64,000 nucleotides of DNA from Persicaria tinctoria (GCA_037127255.1 JBANSL010000002.1:8290001-8354000), one strand, 5' to 3'; numbered from the stretch's first letter, positions 11,397 to 22,866 are shown. Numbers and translations: made by a program. The notes: generated by a model from the sequence alone, not told the origin.

Positions 11397-13110
11397 AATG
11401 TAATCACTTCTAGAAGGTATTTATGTGAATATGTAAAGTATTATCCAGTATTATCCAATTTTTAATTCTTTTAAATAAATAACGGGTTAAACGGTATTCT
11501 AACGAAGTAGAAAGTAAGTATCGATCGATTTCTTAACGGTTTTGTTACTGATAATTTTTAACGAAATGTGATCATGTCTAATAGGTATTAATGTGAACTT
11601 GTAAAGTATTATTCAATTCTTAATTCGTTAAACGGTACTCTAATGAAGTATAAAAAAGTAAGTATTGCTTTCTTAGCGGTTTTGTTAATGACGATTTTTA
11701 ACGAAATTTAATCACATCTAATAGCTATTAATGTGAATTTGTAAAGGATTATCCAATACTTAATTCTTTTAAATATATAACAGCTTTATTAAACGGTATT
11801 CTAACGAGGTAAAAAGTAAGTATTAATTTTTTAACGGTTCTGTTACTGACATCTTTTAACGATATGTAATCACTTTTAATAGGTATTAACGTGAACTTGT
11901 AAAGCACTATCCAATTCTTAGTTCTTTTAAATAAATAACGGTTTTGTTAAACGGTATTATAACGAAGTAAAAAGTAAGTATTCATTTCTTAACGGTTCAG
12001 TTACTGACAATTTTTTATGAAATGTAATTACTTCTAATAGGTATTAATGTGAACTTGTAAAGTATTATCCAATTCTTACTTCTTTTAAATAAATAACGGC
12101 TTTGTTGCACGGTATTCTAACGAAGTAAGAAGTAAGAATTGATTTCTGGCCGGTTTTGTTACTGTCAATTTTTAACGAAGTGTAATCACTTCTAATAGGT
12201 ATTAATGTGAACTTGTAAGGTATTATCCAATTTCTTAATTCTATTAAAAAAATAACGGCTTTGATAAACGGTATTCTAATGAAGTAAAAAGTAAGTATTC
12301 ATTTCTTAACGGTTCTGTTACTAGTAATTTTTAATGAAATGTACTCACTTCTAATGGGAATTAATGTGAACTTGTAAAGTATTATCCAATTTTTACTTCT
12401 TTTAAATAAATAACGGCATTGTTAAACGGTATTCTAACGAAGTAAAAAATAAGAATTGATTTCTTAACGGTTCTGTTACTGACAATTTCTAATAAATATA
12501 ATCACTTCTAATAGGTATTAATGTGAACTTGTAAAGTATTATCCAATTCTTACTTATTTTAACTAAATAACGGCTTTGTTACACAGTATCATAACGAAGT
12601 AAAAAGTAAGTATTGATTTCTTACCGGTTCTGTTACTATTAATTTTTAACGAAATGTAATCACTTCTAATAGGTATTAATGTGAACTTGTAAAGTATTAT
12701 CCAATTCTTACTTCTTTTATATAAATAACGGCTTTGTTAAACGGTGTTATAACGAAGTAAGAGTAAGTATTGATTTTATAACTGTTCTGTTACTGACATT
12801 TTTATAAATAGGTATTAAATGTGAACTTGAAAAGTATTATCCAATTTTTAATTCTTTTAAATAAATAACGGCTTTGTAAAGCGGTATTCTAACAAAGTAT
12901 AACAAGTAAGTATTGATTTCTTAACAGTTATGTTACTAACATTTTTAACGAAATGTAATCACTTATAGGTATTAGTGTGAACTTGTAAGGTATTATCCAA
13001 TTATGAGTTCTTTTAAATAAATAATGGCTTTATTAAACGGTATTCTAACGAAGTATAAAAAGTAAGTATTGATTTCTTAACGGTTCTGTTATAGGCAATT
13101 TTTCACGATA
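11397..13110. repeat. Satellite-like array, about 158-bp unit, roughly 11 copies
   Basis: The phrase AATCACTTCTAATAGGTATT recurs at about 12184, 12343, 12500 and 12658, and at similar intervals from 11397 onward, a period of 157-159 bp. Each unit also holds AACTTGTAAAGTATTATCC, AATAACGGCTTTGTTAAACG and CTTAACGGTTCTGTTACTG. One copy near 12.79 kb is shortened. There is no coding potential and no flanking inverted repeats. Confidence 0.92.
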
Positions 13111-14009
13111 ATTATAACTGTCTTTGTTTTTATCGATAATTTTTCATATTTTGTTATAGATAAAATCATTTATTTGCTTTCTTAACGGTTTCGCTACCGA
13201 CAATAATTTTTCCGATAACTACAATTGTCTTTGTTTTTAACAATATTTCCACTGTTCCGTTACAGATAAAATCAACTGTGTGTGTTGGTATGAAGTCGGC
13301 AAAGATGATGGAGGTTGTTGTGGGTTGTCGTCGATTCCGACAGGAGGAGTCAATGGCTCACGGTGCAACAAGGGAGTGTTGTGGGGTACTCCGAATTCGA
13401 GAGTCAGCAGGACGATCGTGCATTTTGCGATAAATTGACCGTACCAATAACGACCCCTATGTATATCACTAAATTGATGATTTAGATACTATCCAACTCA
13501 TACTTTCATTAAATAAATGATGATGTGGATAAAAGATACTCTAAAAATATATATATTTTTTAACGGTTTCATTTCATAAATAATAGTTTGGTTAAATGAT
13601 ATTCTAACGAAAACTAAAAGGTAAATATTGTTTTCGTAACCGTTATGTTACATACAATTTATGTCTTTTACCGATAACAACAATTTTTTTGATTGGGAAA
13701 CAATTTGAGAGATCGAGCCTCACTTGATCATCAATAGATCGACGAATCGGCATACGAGAACCGCATAAACACACAATAGAAGAGCAAAAAACAGCGAACT
13801 ATACAACATGACGAATCTACGCAAACCTAAACCTATTATCGATTACTACAATTGTTTTTTTTTTTAATCTCATTAATAGTTTTTGCTATTATTCTATAGA
13901 TAAATCATTTATTTTTTTATTCATAATAATAAAAATTTTAAAATATTGATTAAATAATATTGACCCGATTTTGACAAAATATAAAATGGAATTTCATTTG
14001 TCATATAAA
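13111..14009. other. Degenerate continuation of the satellite, then intergenic DNA
   Basis: Scattered relics of the array (CTTAACGGTTT, GTTAAATGATATTCTAACGA) continue to about 13.65 kb. An unrelated stretch at 13.27-13.45 kb is more GC-rich. No gene supported. Confidence 0.5.
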
Positions 14010-15085
14010 TATAAAACGGATTTTCCGCGAAGTGACACTGTGATTTATCTTAATTCGAGTGGTAAATAAGAGTTTCAAGATTTTCACCGAGTAATCCTAG
14101 AGTTTCGAAAAAGTTTATCTAGTGCCCAAAACTTGGGAATTGGTTCGAAAAAGTAAGTTTGAAAGTAAATATTGTAATATTGATAGTTTTTATGCCACAA
14201 AGTGTAAAAAAAAATAAAAAATTGAAGAAAAGCTCGTCTGTTCTTGGCTTCTTGCTACAGTATTTTTCTGGGTTTGGTGTTCTTCATCTCATCTTTCCTT
14301 TTCTTCTTTCGCTCTACTCTCTTTTTTGGTTTAATTTATTTGAAAGTTTTTGGCCTATACTATCTATGCTTGCTATTATATGTCGATTGCTATTTTATGA
14401 TGTTTGATTTTGAAAGATGTGGCTTGAATTTCGAATTGGGGTTAGGGTTCTTGGAGAGTTGTTGAAACCAAACTAGATGTGAAAAATTGGATTGTTATGT
14501 TTCGAATCGGGCATGTAACATTACAAATTTGAGAGCTTTATACAAGATGCAATGGAAGATTTAACCTAGATTTGATTTTTATGGTCGAATTTAAGATTTT
14601 AAGGTGGGAAGGAGATGGAAAAAGAGGAGGCAGTGATAGGGGAGAAAGTGACGAGAAGACCGCCAAGATGCACTACTCCCTCCTCGCCGGCGGCAAGCGC
14701 GTACACCCCGCCCTCTGCGAGATCGTCGGTTGCCCCCAATCCTCTGTCAGAGCTACCGACGTCGGAGCCGCCACTGCCGTCACCCGCACGGCCGCACACT
14801 AGTTCTTCTTCTTCCCGATCTGTTACCTTTCTCTCTTTCGTTGTGGAAGCGGTAAAAGTTTAGTTTATTTATTAAAAACCTCCACATAATTTATTAATAT
14901 TACAATATTTATCCCTATAAAAGTTCAAACTCACCTTCTCAAACCAATCCACAAGTTTTGGACACGAGGCAAACTTTTTCAAAACCCCAGGGTTACCCGC
15001 GGAAATTTCGAAACTCTTATTTATCGCTCGAATTAAGCTAAACTACATGATTATCTCACGAAAAATCCGAATATAAAAAGTTAAA
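14010..15085. mobile_element. Inverted-repeat element carrying a GGPP-synthase fragment
   Basis: Two arms of about 180 bp face each other: left TTAATTCGAGTGGTAAATAA at 14050 onward, and the right complement CTCGAATTAAGC near 15030. Both contain GAAAAAGTTT, a CCAAAACTTG word and AAATATTGTAATATT. The interior holds sequence resembling a gene leader or intron and the GGPPS piece. The exact ends and target duplication could not be fixed, so the boundaries are approximate. The long arms and host cargo suggest a Pack-MULE-like element. Confidence 0.65.
14640..14800 (+). pseudogene. Geranylgeranyl diphosphate synthase fragment
   Basis: Reads DEKTAKMHYSLLAGGKRVHP followed by ALCEIVGC, matching the plant GGPP/GPP synthase block that contains YSLLAGGKRVRP and a CxxACEIVG segment. 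Three residues of the usual LCIAACE stretch are missing, and the similarity stops before the first aspartate-rich DDxxD motif, so no active enzyme can be made. It is much more GC-rich than its surroundings and lies between inverted arms, so it was probably captured by a transposon. Confidence 0.7.
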
Positions 15086-15659
15086 TAAATATCGCGTACT
15101 TTTATTTTGCTTTATCTATAGTATTTATTTTTTAACAAAAAAAATATCTCATCTAAAATTTTAAGTAATCTATTATGGACAATAAACAACAACAACAACA
15201 AACTCAGTATCTCCCGCTTAGAGCATGCAAGGAAAGTTGAGATAGAAGGGAAGCATGAGTGAGAAAACGTTGCCCCTGACTAGCGTTCGTCAACTCGGAT
15301 AGCACTCCTCCACCGAATCCTGTCGCGTGTCATCTCCTCCGAGAGTTCCAGAACGGTCAGATCATGTCTAATCACTTCACCCCAGCTCTTCTTAGCCAAT
15401 ATAATGATTTAACAAAATGATATTCTAAATGTTGGATTTTTTATATTTCATATCCGACTATAAAAGAATAAATAAATAATTTATTTTACCTAATTCACCA
15501 ATTGTTTCAGTATGTCAGCAAACAGATATCATATATGGAGTATATAAATCATGTTTTTTTTTGCTGTCCAATAATAAAATAGGAGTGAAAAACTATGGTT
15601 AGTAACTTTTATTTTGATTTTTTTTTTAATTTCTTGTACATATATAGACTATATAGTAA
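15086..15659. other. Intergenic DNA
   Basis: No gene seen. It ends in ATATAGTAA, the target duplication of the next element. Confidence 0.5.
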
Positions 15660-16708
15660 GAATTTTTTTTCAAAATATTCACAAAAAACTAATTATTTAG
15701 CAAAATATTCATACTTTTAAAATATTTACAAAAATATTCATTTTTTGTAGGTCTGGCAGAAAAACGCGTCATGAGACCGCGTTTTATTCATAAGTAAAAA
15801 TTTTGAATTCAAAGAAATGTTAATTTTTATTTCGGGTTAAATTTTGTAATTGTTAAAAAATTCCACCCCCGAGTCTCTGATTTTTTTTTTTTTGGGGGGG
15901 GGGGGGGAATTGAAACAGGTCGAGAGAGAGGCCGGAGCGCAGGAGAGAGAGGAGGCGCGGGTGGGGGCGCAGGGAGGAGCGGAGCACAGGAGAGAGAGGT
16001 GAGGAGGCCGCCGCCGGAGATGAACAGAGGGTTATTTGGGGGGGAATTGAAATAGACAGAGAGAGAGAGGCCGGAGGTGCTCGGAGGTGGCGGATCCGGG
16101 GTCTAGGTGGCCGGATTCGGGAGCGAAGAGGATAGAGAAAGGGGTGCGAGTCTCGGATCTGGGCACGAGACAATATGAGAAGTTCTGAGCGGAAATAGGG
16201 AGGGAGGGCTCTCGGAACTTAACAGAGGCGGGGGAGGATGGTGGGTGTGGCGGCTTGAGAAGGATGGATCCGGGCTCGGTTCGTGATGGTGGTGGCTGGA
16301 GATTTTAGATCTGTGGTGGTTGGAACGAGCGACGGTGGGGAGCTGCAAGGAACGAGGCCGACGATTTTGGATCTGTGGTTGCGAGGAACGAGGCCGGCGA
16401 TTTTGTATATGTGGCTGCGAGGAACGAGCGATGGTGGTGGCTGGAGAGCGATGGTGGTGGCCGGCGATTGTAGATCTGTGGCTATTTTAGATCTGAACTC
16501 GGTTCGTGACGGTGAAGAGCGATGGTGGTGGCCGGCTTGATTTTAGATCCGGCGGCCTCCCTGCGCCCCCACCCGCGCCGCCTCCCTCACCCTCACCCGC
16601 GCCTCCTCTCTCTCCTCCTTCCTCCTCGGTGGCCCTCCTGCTTACTCTCCTCCGATAGCTCTGCTTCCCCGTGACCCGTTCCCCAATCCCCATTAACATA
16701 AAAAAAAA

Positions 16709-17884
16709 CAGAAATTTCGCGAGGTACCCATGAGGTATTGCAGTTTTCGCGAGGTATACAACTCTTTTGCATATTTTGCATGGTGCCCTTGTGGTTTTCT
16801 TTTTTTCTGCCTCGTGCCCTTGTGGGTTAGATTTAACAGTTTTTTTTTTTATTTTCGTTAGTTTGCAATAAAAAATGAAAAAGAAAAGAAAGAGTGGATG
16901 GAGAAGAGTGAGTGAAGCAAGCGACTCAGATCCAAATTCCACCGGATGAAGACACCACCACGTCCGAGAACACCGCCACCTCTCCTCCTTCGCCGACGAG
17001 GACACCGCCACCTCCGAGAACACCGCCACCTCTCCTCCTTCGCCGACGAGGACACCGCCACCTCCGAGAACCTCCCCGACGGAGCCAGTATTGGAGACGA
17101 ATTTCACAGCTTTCCTAATTTCATTCCCCAAACCCTAATTTCGTCGCGCCTGTCTCTCCTCCTTCGATTAGGACTTCGATCTGATGCCTACTGCTACCTC
17201 CTGCATCTTCTCCTCCATGTCCGTTCCCAATTCAGCCCTCGCTGGCGGCTCCCACTCCCTGGCTCCTGCTCTCCTCCATGTCTGTTAGTTTTCAATCAAA
17301 AGAAAGAAAGAAAGAAAGATGGGGCGGAGCAAGAAGATGGGGCGGTGCCCACTTTCAAGAAGTATCCAAGAGAGGTGCAAAAGCAAGAAGCCTTTGGCGT
17401 GTGAAGTATCCAAGAGAAGATGCATGAGCAATGTTAAATTTAACATTGCTGCGAGTGCGAAGCCTCTGGCGTGCTCTGTCTGTAGAAATCAGGAAGTATC
17501 CGAGGTGCAGGAGCAAGAAGATGGGGACGATGCCCAGTTTCAGGGAGGTGCAGAAGTCGGCGGCGGTGAGCGTGGCGGCGTTGGTGAGGACGACGTCTCT
17601 CCCGGTGGTGACGGAGAAGGAGTGGAGGAGGACGAAACCCTAATCCCTCCCGGCGTTGGCGAGGACGGCGCTTGCTTCTTTCTTTCTCTTCTGTCCGTGC
17701 TTTCTTTCTTTTTCTTTTTTTTTTAATTGAAAACTAACGGAAATCACCCAAATCCGTTAAATCTAACCCACAAGGGCACGAGGCGAAAAAAGATAAAACC
17801 ACAGGGGCAACATGCGAAATATGCAAAAAAGTTGTATACCTCGCGAAAATTGCAATACCTCAGGGGTACCTTGCGAAATTTCCG
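16709..17884. mobile_element. Nested Mutator-like element with modular TIR (1.18 kb)
   Basis: Ends CAGAAATTTCGCGAGGTACC and the complement of GGTACCTTGCGAAATTTCCG. The arms (about 150 bp) contain repeated TTTCGCGAGGTA and GTGCCCTTGTGG modules and end in GTTAGATTTAACAG. Runs of nine A on both sides fit a 9-bp duplication but are low complexity. Cargo includes a 50-bp tandem repeat and short frames without recognised domains. Confidence 0.75.
16947..17075. repeat. 50-bp GC-rich tandem repeat (about 2.6 copies)
   Basis: GACACCGCCACCTCCGAGAA recurs every 50 bases (diverged first copy near 16950, then 17001 and 17051) within the nested element. One frame reads Thr/Pro/Arg-rich. Confidence 0.8.
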
Positions 17885-18197
17885 AAAAAAAAAGAGAGAG
17901 AGACGCGGACCCAGTCCGCGTCTCTAGGGTGGATTTTTTTAACAATTACAATATTTAACCCGAAATAAAAATTAACATAGAAATGCGGTCTGAGACCGCG
18001 TTTCTTTTGTTAATTTTTTGCCACTTATTTCTTTGAATTCAAAATTTTTACTTATGAATAAAACGCGGTCTCAGGCCGCGTTTTTCTGCCAGACCTGCAA
18101 AAAATGAATATTTTTGTAAATATTTTAAAAGTTTGAATATTTTGTTAAATAATTATTTTTTTGTGAATATTTTGAAAAAAAAAATTCATATAGTAAA

Positions 18198-19084
18198 GGC
18201 AAAATTGCAGAAAACCACCCTTTAAAAAGGGCGTTTTGCGAAAAAACACCATTTAAAACGAAAATTGCAGAAAACCACCCTTTAAACCCGTTTTCTTTGC
18301 AAAGTCGCATCCATCGCCCAATTTTTGTTAATTAAATGTTAAAGTGTGTGGAAATTCAATTATACCCATTTTGATTATCAATTTACTCAATTCAATTGGT
18401 ATTAGTTGATATTTATTTTTTTGACATGTTTTCAAAAGCAAAAAAACACTATAAAATATTTAAAAATAATTAAAAATAATTTCATACATATAAAAAAACT
18501 CTATAAAAAATTGATGTGTAATTTATGTTTTACAAATATAAAAAAAAAATGTGTAATACTAGGGCTACTTGAAGAAAATATTTTTTAAAAAAATAATAAT
18601 ATTTCATATAGTTTTTATTATTCTAAAAATGTATGTGGAATAGTGAACATATTTTTAAAATAATAAAAAACTATATGAAACATCATTTTTTTAAAATTTA
18701 TTTTCTTCAAGTAGCCCTTTCGTAATATAAACTTTTTCAAATATATAAAACATTAATTATATCTACTTTTTATAGAGTGTTTTTACTAATAAGTGTGAAA
18801 TTATATATAAAAATGATATTTTATATAAAAAAAATACTTTTGAAAAACATGTTAAAAGATAATAAAAAATTGTTTAATACTGATTAGATAAAGTAAAATA
18901 ATAATAAAAACAAGGGATATAATTGATTTTTCACGCACTTTAGTAATCAATTAACGAAAATTCGGTGATGTGTGTGACTTTGCAAAGAAAACGGTTTTAA
19001 AGGGTGATTTTATGCAATTTTCGTTTTAATGGGTGGTTTCACGCAAAATACCATATTTAAAGGGTGGTTTTATGCAATTTTACC
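18198..19084. mobile_element. Mutator-like non-autonomous element with modular TIR (887 bp)
   Basis: Ends GGCAAAATTGCAGAAAACC and the complement of GCAATTTTACC. The 9-bp duplication TATAGTAAA lies at 18189-18197 and 19085-19093. Each arm repeats TTGCAGAAAACCACCCTTTAAA-type modules, then CCCAATTTTTGTTAATTAAA. Same family as 1473-2666. It inserted one base off the right target duplication of 15660-18187. Confidence 0.9.
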
Positions 19085-19116
19085 TATAGTAAAATAGGAG
19101 TAATAAAAAAGAAAAG

Positions 19117-19260
19117 AAAAACGGAAATTTCGCCCGGTACCCTTGTGGTATTGGCTATTTCGCGTGGTGTACGAAAGATTGGCTAAATTCGCATGGTGCC
19201 CCTGAGTTATGCAATTATTTCGCCCCGTGCCCCTAATCAGTTAAACGTAACAGCCGCTCA
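19117..19260. mobile_element. Solo left terminus of a modular-TIR element
   Basis: Starts GGAAATTTCGCCCGGTACCC and repeats TTTCGC...GGTGCCCCTGAG-type modules, ending ATCAGTTAAACGTAAC. It has the design of 16709-17884 but a different sequence. I found no matching right end up to 21.4 kb, so the element is truncated or its end lies in diverged sequence. Confidence 0.6.
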
Positions 19261-20434
19261 CCTCTTCCGTTTGTTCTATCTGAAGGAGAAACGAGAGGCG
19301 ACTCAGAGAAACGATTAGGCCGACTGGAGAAGCACCAATCGCCGACAACCAAGAGAGCCTGCGGCCACCGGAAGGAGAGGTGGAGAAGGAGAGTGACGCC
19401 GTACTCCTGAGGTAACACAAAAGCGGAAAAAAAGGCATTGGAGCCCGGCCTGGAGGAGAAGGAGAAGGAGAGCTTGAATCTGCGATAACCAAGGAGTAGT
19501 TGGAGGCGCCGCTAGGGGTGGTGGAGGCACTGCAGGACTCGCCGGAGGTGGTGATGGAGGCGTCAGGCAGGTATGTCGATTTAGAGTTTGAATTTTTGTT
19601 TGCAAATTAGGATTTCGATTTGTGATTAGTTCGATTTAGGGTTTGATTTGGGAGGGTTTCGATTTGGGTTTTGATTTGTGATTAGTTTGAATTAGGGTTG
19701 AGAATTTGAGAGTGAGGAATTGTTGAACTTGTAAATGTGTGGATGAAACAATTGAAAATAAGATACTATACAGCTTGTTGAACTTGTACATTTTTGAAGG
19801 AAACCAATTGAAATAATACATTGTACAGTACAGATGAAAAAATTCATACTTAAACTTTGATTCCAGTCTTTTGATTGAAGAAGGAAAAAGGATTGAAATT
19901 GGTGGCGGATAGTCGAATATAGATTGAAACTCTGTTTGGAGCATTGGTTTTGACTACTATATATCTCTTTTGCTTTGCACTCCTCTTATTGGAAGAAGGT
20001 TACTGAAACTTGTATATATGCTCAAATAATACGCATTGGTAAGAAACTCTATGAAGCACAATGCATATGAAAGCAACTGTCTTACACTAGATAACAAAAC
20101 AACAATTTTTTCACTTTTCCTTTTGGCTTTTGGTTGGAAATTAGATATTTGTTTCCGTTACCGAACACCATGAATGCTAAAATAAGACCATACAAATTGA
20201 AAAATAAAGAAAAAATTCCAAAACCATAAAAAGAAACTCTACATCGGGAAAAAATGCTTTACTAACAACGCTCGCACTCACTTTGTTGCTGCCAAACTAT
20301 GAGGAAATGTCAGCAGCTTCTGAAGGTTATTTTTTCTGTCAAGTGATAGCCAGGATATTTGATTCATTTCTCGAATGATTCCTTCTGTGTCGTGGCAAAG
20401 GAGTAGGCTTTGTCTTTGGTTATCAAAGGTTTTT
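19261..20434. other. Probable element interior and intergenic DNA
   Basis: The first 350 bases are GC-rich with CTCC/GGAG repeats, like transposon cargo. Next comes repeated GATTTGGGTTTTGATTTG-like intron-style sequence. No protein-like frame. Confidence 0.4.
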
Positions 20435-20504
20435 AGCCTATTAGCTCAAATGGAAGAGCAATGTGCTCATGCACAAAGACGTGGGTTCGAATCCCACATA
20501 GGCT
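20435..20504 (+). other. tRNA-like sequence (probably not a functional tRNA)
   Basis: Acceptor AGCCTAT pairs with ATAGGCT. The D arm is GCTC/GAGC and the T arm is GTGGG-TTCGAAT-CCCAC. The anticodon region is only 20 bases including the variable loop, and folds as TGTGC/GCACA around a 4-base TCAT loop, so the canonical 7-base loop is lost. Total 70 bp. A box and B box look intact. A related copy lies inverted at 20846-20915. Confidence 0.6.
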
Positions 20505-20845
20505 TATTGAATTGAATTCAATCATGAATCATTTTAGTAATTTATGGCCATTGTTTTGCTTTCATACAGGTGTGTATGTAGACTTAAAAGTATTCAAATC
20601 ATTCTTTTTTTGTCATACAAGTGTGTATGAACACTTTTCTCTCCCATTTGTGCACCGTTACCACCTGCTCTTTAATAAACATAAAATCAAAGAGATTTTG
20701 CTTTCATACCAATTTTTGTTGTCACTTTTTTATTCATCGTCATACCTCTGCTTTACTGTCATAACTTCAAGAATATAAAATAAAGAGGAACTTTGCAGAT
20801 TCGACTCAAGAGCCTCAAAATCAGAAACATTACTCTTTCATATAA

Positions 20846-20915
20846 AGCCTATGCGGGATTTGAACCCGCATCTTTATGCGTGAGGATATCGCTCTTCCAT
20901 TTGAGCTAATAGACT
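20846..20915 (-). other. tRNA-like sequence, inverted second copy
   Basis: Also 70 bp: AGTCTAT/ATAGGCT acceptor with one mismatch, the same GCTC/GAGC D arm, and T arm GCGGG-TTTCAAA-like loop-CCCGC. Compensating changes keep the T stem paired relative to the 20435 copy, while the anticodon arm differs and does not form a normal stem. Flanks are unrelated to those of the first copy. Confidence 0.55.
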
Positions 20916-21430
20916 TAAAATTAGAGTCATTTTGCTATCATTTCTTTTTTGCTGTCATACAATAGTAAGAATGCTTCAAAATCATAAACCAGCAGCTACC
21001 TACAATTCACGAAATTAGCAAATGGATTCAGAACAACAATCCCTAAATTCCAAAAATTCAATATCAATTTGAAAATCCTAAATTTAAAACCCCTAAATTC
21101 AAAAATCCAGTCTCAATTCGAAAATCCTAAAATTAAAAACCTTGAATTTTCAAATAAAAGAGGAGAACTTTCCGAAAGAAAAAGGGAGGTAGAAAAATGA
21201 AGATGCTTTTATCCCTCCCAATGCACGGCGGTAGCGCAGGCTGTCGAAGTGTTTCTGAGTTCACGCCAAGCACCTCCCCTGCTTTCCTTCACCATCCCAC
21301 CCACCTTTACATGCTCCACCTCCTTTTTTTCCTTATGGGATTGATTTTGACGGACCCGCCAAGTGAATTTAAAGTTTAAATAGATCTTTAATGGAGAAAT
21401 TGTTGTAAAAATAAGCGTATATAACAAAAG
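20916..21430. other. Intergenic DNA
   Basis: Repeats of CCTAAATTCAAAAATTCAAT-like words at 21040-21140; no gene supported. Ends in the presumed target duplication of the next element. Confidence 0.45.
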
Positions 21431-22372
21431 GGGGAAAATGCATAAAACCACCGAATGTTTTTATAATTACAATCACTTCTATTTTATTTTCAAATCAACT
21501 TTTATATTTACCTGTATTGTGTAATATTTTGTCCGATTGATAGTATTTAATTTTTTATTTTTCAAAATATTTTTTTAAGAAGATAAAAATTCTAAAAAAT
21601 ATTAAAATAATTTTATGCTTATTACTAATTATATGAAATTATTTTTAAAAAAAATATTTAAAAATTTGATATTTTATATATTATTACATTTTATTAAAAA
21701 TTAAGTGAAATAATACAAATCAAATGTTTTTAATAAGGTATAATAATATATAAAATATCAAATTTTAAAAAAAAATATTTAAAATTTTGGTATTTATATA
21801 TTTTTACATTTTGTTAAAAATTATGAGAAATATTAAAAATGAAATATTTTAGATAAGATATAGTATATAATTACAAGCACTATAATTTATGAAGAACGTC
21901 TATAATTTTAGAATTTTAAAATTATCCAAAATTATCAAATCATGATTTTTTTTATTTAAAAAAGAAAAAATTAACAGACCATGAGACCGAAATCGATTTG
22001 AAATGGGCCGAAACCTAGTCAAACCCGGGTTCGAGTCAACCTGGATATACCCGGAACCCGTTTTACCTGAGACCCGAAGTGAACCGACCGAACCCGACCC
22101 GAATGACCCGTTTGACATGTCTAATTGTAATATCTGAAAAATCAAGCAACAGAGTGAATTATAACGGTCTTTTTACTAAAAATGAAACATGAAAGAATAT
22201 GGGTATAATTGTCTTTTCGTATTAAATTATGTGAGGTTTAACAAAAAAAGGGTATGGTTGGTTAGTTGCAACCAACCTATATTTAGCGGGTGGTTATTTG
22301 ACAATTTTTTAATAAGAGGTGGTTATTTGCAAACAACAATGAATAAATGGTGGTTTTATGCATATTTTTTCC
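21431..22372. mobile_element. Mutator-like element with GGAAAATGCATAAAACC ends (about 0.94 kb)
   Basis: Left GGGGAAAATGCATAAAACCA pairs with the complement of TGGTTTTATGCATATTTTTT. Flanks TAACAAAAG and TAACAAAAA match at 8 of 9. The core contains AT-rich palindromes and a fragment of a CG-rich hAT-type end at 21971-22125. Confidence 0.65.
21971..22125. mobile_element. hAT-like end fragment (CCCGAACCCG-rich)
   Basis: Iterated ACCCGAACCCG and ACCCGACCCG words ending GACCCGTTTGACATGTCTA, the layout of hAT-type subterminal arrays elsewhere in the window. Only one end is recognisable. Confidence 0.45.
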
Positions 22373-22630
22373 TAACAAAAATAGTAGGGGTGGGCGCGGG
22401 ACGGGACGGGACGGGATTGGGCCGGGACGGGACTCGTCCCGCGAAATTTTTTCGGGACGGGATCGGGACGGGATTGACATTTTTTTTTCGGGACGGGATC
22501 GGGACGGGATGGTGTCTGGACGGGACGGGATCGGGACGGGACGGGCCTTGTCCCGCATATAAAAATAATAAAATATTATATAAATTTGCAAAGTGAAAAA
22601 TGCTTTCATAATTCATTATTTAGTATAATA

Positions 22631-22866
22631 CTCCCTCCGTTCAACAAAACTTGTCGTTTACTATTCACGCACGCTTTTTTAGAACGATAAAAACTATATA
22701 AAATATTCATTTTTTAAAAAATCTTTTTTAACAAGTTTGTACTTATTAATAATAACTACGAAATTGTTAAAAAAATTATTTAAAAAGTCGATATTTTATA
22801 TAGTTTTTAGCTCCTAAAAAAGCGTGCATGAATAGTAAAACGTCAAGTTTTGTTGAACGGAGGGAG
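22631..22866. mobile_element. Stowaway MITE (236 bp), nested in the hAT element
   Basis: CTCCCTCCGTTCAACAAAAC and its complement, TA on both sides, full-length palindrome with inner AAATATT/AATATTT arms. Confidence 0.95.

Larger units (their letters stand above)
15660..18187. mobile_element. Large Pack-MULE-like element with about 230-bp inverted repeats (2.53 kb)
   Basis: Left arm begins GAATTTTTTTTCAAAATATTC and is matched by its complement ending at 18187. Both arms continue through AGGTCTGGCAGAAAAACGCG, TGAGACCGCGTTTTATTCAT and ATTTCGGGTTAAA. A 9-bp target duplication, ATATAGTAA, lies at 15651-15659 and 18188-18196, the Mutator hallmark. The interior is strikingly GC-rich (glycine- or proline-coding frames, G-run at 15893-15907, repeated GATGGTGGTGGC words) and looks like captured and scrambled host exons. 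No transposase is visible. A second element is nested at 16709-17884. Confidence 0.88.

Noticed and set aside
16487..17404. Long low-complexity frames (214 and 152 codons)
   Set aside because: Gly/Pro/Arg-rich frames from GC-rich transposon cargo. They cross the nested element's border and have no domain.
20435..20504. Calling a functional tRNA-Met(CAT)
   Set aside because: The anticodon arm is two bases short and pairs around a 4-base loop, so a working tRNA is unlikely.
22189..22616. Frames through the GGGACGGGAT array
   Set aside because: Repetitive Gly/Arg/Asp peptides are translations of hAT subterminal repeats.
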